Notes under the pieces: model-generated
Databases searched by the model: none
What the model saw: only the letters and a program-made list of their open reading frames with translations
What the model was told of the DNA's origin: nothing
Source: JADGHX01 sp040255575
GTDB lineage: Bacteria; Pseudomonadota; Gammaproteobacteria; Steroidobacterales; Steroidobacteraceae
Direction: 5' to 3'
DNA length: 5,025 nt
Assembly: GCA_040255575.1 (NCBI GenBank)
Contig: JBDZVF010000455.1
Coordinates: 1 to 5,025 of the forward strand
Program-made: the position numbers and the translations under genes
In this document: positions 1 through 4,751 of the stretch, in pieces
How positions within the stretch are numbered: position 1 is the first letter of the stretch
Layout of the letters: each line of letters starts with the position of its first letter

Positions 1-90
1 GTCGGTCAGCGAGGCGCCGTCGGTCAGCGAGGCGCCGTCGGTCAGCGAGGCGCCGCCCGTCAGCGAGGCGCCGCCCATCAGCGCTGATCC
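1..90 (+). repeat. 18-bp direct tandem repeat encoding SVSEAP
   Basis: Three identical copies of gtcggtcagcgaggcgcc lie at 1-18, 19-36 and 37-54. A fourth at 55-72 differs in its first bases (gcccgt...), and a decayed fifth occupies 73-90. The array probably continues to the left. In the scaffold frame each unit reads S/P-V-S-E-A-P with G or C at every third position. The alternative frame reading VGQRGA has weaker third-position GC and ends at TGA 85-87. The scaffold frame is therefore the more likely coding frame, giving a flexible Pro/Ala/Ser linker. Confidence 0.9.
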
Positions 91-667
91 GACCGCTCAA
101 GCTGCTGATTCGTCTCGAGCATCCGCGTTTGAGCTCGAGGGCGCGGGTGCGACCGGCTTGAGCCCGCTCGCGCGGCGCTATTTCGCGACCTTGCCCGGCG
201 CGGGGGCGATGCCGAGCGGCCCTGATGTTTTTCAGGGCACGGCGGGCGGGCCGGAGCACGAGGCCTGGGTGCGCTTCCACTTGCGCGTCGAGCGACGCGC
301 AGTGGCGGGCGCCGAGGCGGAAGCCGACGCGAGCTCCGGGGTGAGTGCCGGGTCGAGCGTCGAAGGAAACATCGAGGGAGACGTCGAGGGAGACGTCGAA
401 GGAGTCGTCGAAGGTGACGTCGCAGGAGCCGCCCACGGAGCCGTTGTGAAAGCCGCCCTTTTTCAGGCGTGGGGCTGTCCCCATACTCTGGCGGTGACGG
501 CCTGGTTGACCGGGCAGCTGCCGGGCCGATCCATGACGGATCTGGTGCCGGGCACGCCCTCCGCGTGGCTCGAGGCACTGAATGTCCCCGTGGAGAAACT
601 GGGCCGCCTGCTCGTGGTCGAAGACGCTTTGCGCGCTGCCTTCCAGCAATGGGAGAAGGCGCCGTAG
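2..667 (+). CDS. Divergent IscU-like Fe-S cluster assembly scaffold protein, 5' end beyond the window
   Basis: The frame is open from base 2 to the TAG at 665-667 (221 codons). The IscU/NifU-N-like domain starts near base 158 (SPLARRYFATLPGAGAM matches the helix that opens IscU) and ends in VEDALRAAFQQW, like EDAIKAA in IscU. The landmark WGCPHTLAVTAWLTGQLPG matches the YGCGSAIASS cluster-ligand segment, so Cys at 476-478 corresponds to E. coli IscU Cys63. The other two ligands are gone: by eye Cys37 becomes His (near base 257) and His105-Cys106 become Gly-Arg (near base 602). The HscA-binding LPPVK motif is reduced to VPVEK. About 45 extra low-complexity residues, including a tandem repeat, sit between two beta strands. 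Upstream of the domain are SVSEAP repeats. No ATG, GTG or TTG lies in frame before TTG 158, which has no well-placed ribosome site, so the true start is probably upstream; TTG 158 or ATG 209 are alternatives. IscA follows 22 bp later. Family assignment is good; scaffold activity is uncertain. Confidence 0.75.
   Translation, partial: SVSEAPSVSEAPSVSEAPPVSEAPPISADPTAQAADSSRASAFELEGAGATGLSPLARRYFATLPGAGAMPSGPDVFQGTAGGPEHEAWVRFHLRVERRAVAGAEAEADASSGVSAGSSVEGNIEGDVEGDVEGVVEGDVAGAAHGAVVKAALFQAWGCPHTLAVTAWLTGQLPGRSMTDLVPGTPSAWLEALNVPVEKLGRLLVVEDALRAAFQQWEKAP
359..430 (+). repeat. 12-bp tandem repeat (six units) inside the scaffold gene, encoding V/I-E-G-D
   Basis: Six consecutive 12-bp units (359-370, 371-382, 383-394, 395-406, 407-418, 419-430) are variants of gtcgagggagac. 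They translate as VEGN, IEGD, VEGD, VEGV, VEGD and VAGA. The array keeps the frame and sits within the poorly conserved loop between the strand around WVRFHLRVE and the strand VVKAALFQAWGC. It adds an acidic, glycine-rich loop not found in canonical IscU, where these strands are joined by a short turn. Confidence 0.9.
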
Positions 668-689
668 AATCCGAAAAGCCGAGCCGAAT

Positions 690-1016
690 ATGTCTATTTC
701 CCTGACCGAATCCGCCGCCAACCGAGTTCGGGCCTTCCTCGCCGCACGTGGGCATGGAATCGGCCTGCGCCTCGGAGTCCGCAAGACCGGTTGTTCCGGC
801 TTCGCCTACGTCATCAACTACGCCGACGCCCAGGAGCCCAGCGACGTGGTCTTCGAGGATCGCGGCGTGCGGGTGTTCGTGGACCCCTCCAGCCTCGAGC
901 TCATCGACGGCACCGTGGTCGACTTCGTGAAGCAGGGCCTGAACGAGGCGTTCCGCTTCCAGAACCCGAACGTGAAGGGCGAGTGCGGCTGCGGCGAGAG
1001 TTTTTCGGTCTCGTAA
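690..1016 (+). CDS. iscA: Iron-sulfur cluster carrier protein IscA
   Basis: This is an A-type Fe-S carrier of 108 residues (E. coli IscA has 107) that accepts or delivers clusters, and possibly iron, to apoproteins in the cytoplasm. The three invariant cysteines are present: Cys35 in TGCSGFAY, and Cys99 and Cys101 in GECGCGESF. The sequence follows E. coli IscA nearly end to end (MSISLTESAANRVRAFLA, GLRLGVRKTGCSG, FVKQGLNEAF, FQNPNVKGECGCGESF), which favours IscA over ErpA or SufA. ATG 690 is chosen because it reproduces the family N-terminus; the open frame upstream to 582 overlaps the preceding gene and has no family similarity. A recognisable ribosome site is weak, so coupling to the scaffold gene 22 bp upstream is plausible. 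The usual followers hscB, hscA, fdx and iscX are missing, and ndk is next. Confidence 0.96.
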   Translation: MSISLTESAANRVRAFLAARGHGIGLRLGVRKTGCSGFAYVINYADAQEPSDVVFEDRGVRVFVDPSSLELIDGTVVDFVKQGLNEAFRFQNPNVKGECGCGESFSVS

Positions 1017-1054
1017 AAACCCTTACGCGACGGGCACTTCCGCGCCGTCTCACA

Positions 1055-1083
1055 TTGCGGCGGGGGCGCTGTGCCAGTACACT
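1055..1083 (+). promoter_or_regulatory. Candidate sigma70 promoter for ndk
   Basis: TTGCGG (1055-1060) and TACACT (1078-1083) are separated by exactly 17 bp. They match the -35 and -10 consensus at 3/6 and 4/6 positions, including the key TTG and T-A...T bases. Transcription would start near 1090 and leave an untranslated leader of about 125 nt before ndk. This is seen by eye only; a GC-rich genome offers many such partial matches. Confidence 0.4.
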
Positions 1084-1145
1084 TCGCGGCTCGCTACGCC
1101 AGGCGGTAGTGTGCCCTCGCGGGCGCGCTGCCGCTTTTCGTGTTC

Positions 1146-1172
1146 CCGCGATCGTGCGTGTCGCGATCGTGG
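1146..1172 (+). promoter_or_regulatory. Stem-loop and direct-repeat pair in the ndk leader
   Basis: Two copies of cgcgatcgtg (1147-1156 and 1162-1171) lie 15 bp apart. Because each contains the palindrome cgatcg, the same bases can fold into a stem of about 9 bp (1146-1154 with 1164-1172, one G-U pair) around a 9-nt loop. The T6 run at 1194-1199 is more than 20 nt away, so this is not a standard intrinsic terminator. It could be a protein-binding dyad or an mRNA structure; the function is unknown. Confidence 0.35.
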
Positions 1173-1199
1173 CGATTTCCTCGCTACCCAGGTTTTTTC

Positions 1200-1204
1200 G
1201 GAGG
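1200..1204 (+). promoter_or_regulatory. Ribosome binding site of ndk (GGAGG)
   Basis: GGAGG lies 10 nt before ATG 1215. It selects this ATG over the out-of-frame ATG at 1208 and over longer in-frame starts that would add a non-homologous N-terminus. Confidence 0.75.
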
Positions 1205-1214
1205 TCGATGTCCC

Positions 1215-1646
<432 letters not shown>

Positions 1647-1665
1647 AGAAATTTATCCGGGATAT

Positions 1666-1683
1666 TAAGTAACGACTTACTTA
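1666..1683 (+). promoter_or_regulatory. Small AT-rich hairpin directly before the rlmN start
   Basis: TAAGTAA (1666-1672) and TTACTTA (1677-1683) form a perfect 7-bp inverted repeat around the 4-nt loop CGAC. It ends 7 nt before ATG 1691 and occupies the place where a Shine-Dalgarno sequence would be. No GGAG-like element is present. The surrounding 44-bp gap is conspicuously AT-rich compared with the rest of the window. Its role is unknown; it could be an operator, a weak promoter region or a translation-control structure. Confidence 0.4.
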
Positions 1684-1690
1684 CTTCACG

Positions 1691-2812
1691 ATGTCCGAAG
1701 CTGCCACCGCAATCGAGCGCATCAACCTGCTCGGCCTCGAACGGCCGGGCATGGAGTCGTTCGTGCGCGAGCTCGGCAGCCAGCCTTTTCGCGCGCGTCA
1801 GCTCTGGAGCTGGCTCTACAAGCGCGGCGAGGGTCGCATCGAGGCGATGACGGATCTGGCGAAGGCGTTCCGCGCGCAGCTCGGCGAGCGCGCGGAAGTT
1901 CGCGTGCCCGAGATCATCACCGTGCACGAGTCCGCGGATGGCACGCGCAAGTGGCTGCTGCGCGCGGATTCGAAGCAGGCCTTCGAGATGGTGTTCATCC
2001 CGGAGCCGGATCGCGGCACGCTCTGCATCTCCTCGCAGGTGGGCTGCGCGATGGATTGCTCGTTCTGCTCCACCGCGCAGCAGGGCTTCAATCGCAATCT
2101 CACCACCGCGGAAATCGTCGGCCAGGTGTGGCTCGCGAATCGCGAGCTCGGCACCAGCGGCAAACCGGATGAGCGCGCCGTCACCAACGTCGTGCTCATG
2201 GGGATGGGCGAGCCGCTCGCGAACTTCCGCAACGTCGTGCCCGCGCTGCGCATCTTCACCGACGATCTCGGCTTCGATCTGTCGCGCCGTCGCGTGACGA
2301 TCTCGACATCGGGCCTCGTGCCGCAGATGTACAAGCTCGCCGAAGAGGTGAACGTCGCGCTCGCCGTGTCGCTGCACGCGCCGGATGACGAGCTGCGCAA
2401 CGAGCTCGTGCCCATCAATCACGTGCACCCGATCGCGGAGCTGCTCGAAGCCTGCTGGCACTACATCGACGAGCAGAACGGCCGCAGCGTCACGTTCGAA
2501 TACGTGATGCTCGATGGCGTGAACGACTCGGTGGCGCAGGCGCGCCAGCTCGTGAAGCTGCTGAAGGGCCGGCCCGCGAAGCTGAACCTCATTCCCTTCA
2601 ATCCTTTTCCGGGCACGCAATACCGGCGCTCCTCGGCGGAACGCATCCAGCGCTTCCGCGATGAGCTCATCAGCCGCGGCGTGCTCGCCACCGTTCGCCG
2701 CACGCGCGGCGATGACATCGACGCGGCCTGCGGCCAGCTCGCCGGGCGCGTCAACGATCGCACCAAGGTTCGCCTCGGCGACAAGCTAATCGGGGTTTCG
2801 GTACAGCCATGA
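1691..2812 (+). CDS. rlmN: Dual-specificity RNA methyltransferase RlmN (23S rRNA A2503 / tRNA A37)
   Basis: RlmN is a radical-SAM enzyme that makes 2-methyladenosine at A2503 of 23S rRNA and at A37 of a subset of tRNAs, supporting translational accuracy. The 373 residues comprise an N-terminal accessory domain (about 1-95) with the family motif PFRARQLWSWLY, and a radical-SAM barrel. The [4Fe-4S] ligands are Cys119, Cys123 and Cys126 in GCAMDCSFCSTAQQGFNRN. GMGEP (171-175) binds SAM. ISTSG, AVSLHAP and NLIPFNPFPG are further family blocks. Cys347 in DDIDAACGQLAG is the second catalytic cysteine, so the protein should be active. RlmN and not Cfr is indicated by the near full-length match to E. 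coli RlmN. ATG 1691 gives MSEAATAIERINLLGL, like E. coli, but lacks a clear ribosome site. The stop overlaps the pilF/pilW start by 4 bp. Confidence 0.97.
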   Translation: MSEAATAIERINLLGLERPGMESFVRELGSQPFRARQLWSWLYKRGEGRIEAMTDLAKAFRAQLGERAEVRVPEIITVHESADGTRKWLLRADSKQAFEMVFIPEPDRGTLCISSQVGCAMDCSFCSTAQQGFNRNLTTAEIVGQVWLANRELGTSGKPDERAVTNVVLMGMGEPLANFRNVVPALRIFTDDLGFDLSRRRVTISTSGLVPQMYKLAEEVNVALAVSLHAPDDELRNELVPINHVHPIAELLEACWHYIDEQNGRSVTFEYVMLDGVNDSVAQARQLVKLLKGRPAKLNLIPFNPFPGTQYRRSSAERIQRFRDELISRGVLATVRRTRGDDIDAACGQLAGRVNDRTKVRLGDKLIGVSVQP

Positions 2813-3621
2813 AACTCGCGCGCTCGTTCTCTTGCCTGGCCGCGCTCGCGGCGGTGGCGTTCCTGGCGGCAACCCTCACGGCCTGTGGCACCACGGGCAG
2901 CGGCGCGCAGCTTCGCGGCGACAAGCAGACCAATGCCGAGAAGGCGGGCGAGCTCAACAAGCAGCTCGGCACCGAATACCTGAAAAAAGGCAATCTCGCC
3001 CTCGCGAAAGAGAAGCTCGAGCGCGCGGAGAAGTACAACCCGCGCGATCCGGAAATTCACAGCGTGCTCGCCGTGCTCTACGCGCGCCTCGGCATCCCGA
3101 AGGAAGTGGACGACCACTACAAGACCGCCATCCGTCTTGCGCCGAAGGACCCGGAAATTTCCAACAACTACGCGGTCTATCTCTGTCGCAACGGCCGCAC
3201 CGAGGAAGGTGTGCGGCGCTTTCTCGAAGCGGCGCAGAACCCGCTCTATCGCACGCCCGATCTCGCCTACAGCAACGCCGGTGTGTGCCTGCGCAGCGCC
3301 AAGAAGTACGAGGAGGCTGCGGCGAGCTTCACGCGCGCCCTGCAGATTCGCCCGAACAATGCCGAAGCGGCGTTCCAGTTCGCCGATCTCGAGTTGGAGC
3401 GCGGGGATCTCGAGAAGTCCCGCCAGATCATCGACAAATATCTCGGCATGTATGACGCCACGCCGGATCTGCTCCTCACCGCCGTGCGGCTCACGCGCGC
3501 GCAGGGCGACCGGAGGGCCGAAGACAAGTACACGCGCCGGCTGCGCGTGGAGTTCCCGAACTCGCAGCAGTTGCGCACGCTGAACGAGTCCGCCGCCGCC
3601 ACCCAACGCAACCCGGGCTGA
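2809..3621 (+). CDS. pilW: Type IV pilus biogenesis/stability lipoprotein PilF (PilW), TPR pilotin
   Basis: This family (PilF in Pseudomonas, PilW in Neisseria) is an outer-membrane lipoprotein that helps the PilQ secretin localise and assemble, and so is needed for stable type IV pili. The 270 residues begin with a lipoprotein signal: basic start MKLARSF, hydrophobic core 9-24, lipobox LTAC with lipidated Cys26. About six TPR units follow from roughly residue 45 to 250, for example ELNKQLGTEYLKKGNLALAK, then segments starting near 81, 115, 150, 184 and 218. Cys126 and Cys160 lie in neighbouring TPRs and could form a periplasmic disulfide (inference). ATG 2809 overlaps the rlmN stop as ATGA, implying translational coupling, and rodZ follows after 5 bp. 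A generic TPR lipoprotein is the alternative, but position between rlmN and rodZ is typical of pilF/pilW. Confidence 0.92.
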   Translation: MKLARSFSCLAALAAVAFLAATLTACGTTGSGAQLRGDKQTNAEKAGELNKQLGTEYLKKGNLALAKEKLERAEKYNPRDPEIHSVLAVLYARLGIPKEVDDHYKTAIRLAPKDPEISNNYAVYLCRNGRTEEGVRRFLEAAQNPLYRTPDLAYSNAGVCLRSAKKYEEAAASFTRALQIRPNNAEAAFQFADLELERGDLEKSRQIIDKYLGMYDATPDLLLTAVRLTRAQGDRRAEDKYTRRLRVEFPNSQQLRTLNESAAATQRNPG

Positions 3622-3626
3622 TCCTC

Positions 3627-4751
3627 ATGTCGGAATTGGGGAGCGATGCACGCTCCGGCATCGGCGCCCGGCTCCGGGCGGGCCGGGAGAAGATGGGGCT
3701 CACGCAGCTGCAGACTGCGGAGAAGCTCCACGTCGATGCGAAAGTCATCGAATCCCTGGAGGCCGAGCGCTTCGAGGTGCTCGGCGCGCCAGTGTTCGTG
3801 CGGGGGCACCTGAAGCGATACGCGGAGCTCATCGGCGAGAAGCCCGCGGAGCTGCTGGAGCTCTATGCGGCCGCGTCTCAGCCGGCCTTGCCCGATCTCA
3901 CGAAGCTGCCGAAGGCGGCGCCGGACTCCCACCCGAGCCGGCTCGCGGTGCCGGCGCTCGTGGTGCTCATCGGCTTCGTGCTGCTCGGCGTGGTGTGGTG
4001 GGTGGTGAAATCGGTGGGTGGGCCCCAGGCCGGCAAGCCCACGCGTGGGCCGCAGCCCGTGGCGATTGCACCCGACGTGTCGCCCGATCCGGATCCCGCG
4101 GTGCTGGATCTGCCCGCGGGCGAGATCGCGCCATCGAGCGATGCCGGTGAGGCGAGCGAGGCGGCTGCTGCCACCGCCAGGAACGATGCCTCTACAGATG
4201 CGTCCACAGCCGGTGCGTCTGCCGTTGGTGACGCGCGCTCGCGCGATGCATCCGGATCCCGCCCGGCCTCGAGCACGTCTGGCAGTGGCGCTAGCGCGGC
4301 AACGCCAGCGGCTGCTGGCACCACGCGCGCGCCATCCGCGGGCACTGCCCCGGCAGCGCCAACCGCCGCGCCGAGCGCCGGCGCGGGCACTGCTTCTGCA
4401 TCGGGGTCCGCTTCCAATGTCGCGCCACCGGCAACTCCCCCGGCCGCGACCGCGTCCGCCACCAAGCCGATGGAAGTCACCCTGCGCTTCGCGGCCGACA
4501 GCTGGGTCGAGGTTTACGACGCCAAGGGCGAGAAACTCTTCTACGATGTCGGCACGGCGGCTTCGTCGCGCACCGTGTCCGGCACGCCCCCGTTCCGCGT
4601 GCATTTGGCGAACGCCCCCGGCGTTTCGCTCGACGTGAACGGCAAGCCCGCCACCGTCCCCGCCAATGCGGTGAAGGGCGATGAAGCGCAATTCGTGATC
4701 AACCGCTCCGGCCGCATCGTCCGGGCGCGTCCACAAGCCGACGGAGGCTGA
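3627..4751 (+). CDS. rodZ: Cytoskeleton protein RodZ
   Basis: RodZ links the MreB cytoskeleton to the envelope and helps control rod shape. Its 374 residues show the full family architecture. A cytoplasmic helix-turn-helix domain lies at about 10-80 (GARLRAGREKMGLTQLQT, VFVRGHLKRYAELIG), which binds MreB and not DNA in characterised members. One membrane helix at about 106-128 (LAVPALVVLIGFVLLGVVWW) gives a type II, cytoplasm-in topology. A disordered Ala/Ser/Thr/Pro/Gly linker spans about 130-280. A C-terminal periplasmic beta domain (DUF4115) spans about 283-355, with FAADSWVEVYDAKGEKLFYD as its clear hallmark. The protein is longer than E. coli RodZ (337), mainly through the linker. ATG 3627 is 5 bp after the pilF/pilW stop and has no strong ribosome site, so coupled translation is likely. 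The TGA overlaps the hisS ATG by one base. Confidence 0.95.
   Translation: MSELGSDARSGIGARLRAGREKMGLTQLQTAEKLHVDAKVIESLEAERFEVLGAPVFVRGHLKRYAELIGEKPAELLELYAAASQPALPDLTKLPKAAPDSHPSRLAVPALVVLIGFVLLGVVWWVVKSVGGPQAGKPTRGPQPVAIAPDVSPDPDPAVLDLPAGEIAPSSDAGEASEAAAATARNDASTDASTAGASAVGDARSRDASGSRPASSTSGSGASAATPAAAGTTRAPSAGTAPAAPTAAPSAGAGTASASGSASNVAPPATPPAATASATKPMEVTLRFAADSWVEVYDAKGEKLFYDVGTAASSRTVSGTPPFRVHLANAPGVSLDVNGKPATVPANAVKGDEAQFVINRSGRIVRARPQADGG
4743..4747 (+). promoter_or_regulatory. Ribosome binding site of hisS (GGAGG)
   Basis: GGAGG lies within the last codons of rodZ. It is only 3 nt from ATG 4751 but 6 nt from the in-frame TTG 4754, so it leaves open which of the two is the main start. 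Confidence 0.6.

Noticed and set aside
1..87. An alternative plus frame reading VGQRGA repeats and ending at TGA 85-87, possibly the end of an upstream gene
   Set aside because: Third-position GC is weaker than in the SVSEAP frame and there is no recognisable protein end. It is kept as the main alternative to the extension or fusion idea but not annotated.
1..90. CRISPR array
   Set aside because: The repeats are contiguous 18-bp units without unique spacers and are in frame with a coding sequence.
95..163. 8-bp inverted repeat gctcaagc/gcttgagc
   Set aside because: The arms are short, separated by more than 50 bp and lie inside an open coding frame; likely chance.
78..755. A minus-strand open frame with Arg/Leu-rich repeats opposite the scaffold gene
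   Set aside because: Its repeats (RLLRRLPRRL-like) are the complement of the V/I-E-G-D array, and the plus-strand frame carries real IscU similarity.
1000..1020. GTTTTT/AAAAAC inverted repeat at the end of iscA as a terminator
   Set aside because: The stem is six mostly A-T pairs, overlaps the stop codon and has no following T run.
1146..1199. Leader stem-loop plus T6 as an intrinsic terminator or attenuator
   Set aside because: The T run begins 22 nt after the stem, too far for a standard terminator.
3267..4736. A 489-codon open frame on the minus strand across pilF/pilW and rodZ
   Set aside because: It is antisense to two recognised genes, is rich in Arg/Gly/His/Ala as expected from the complement of GC-rich codons, and shows no family motif.
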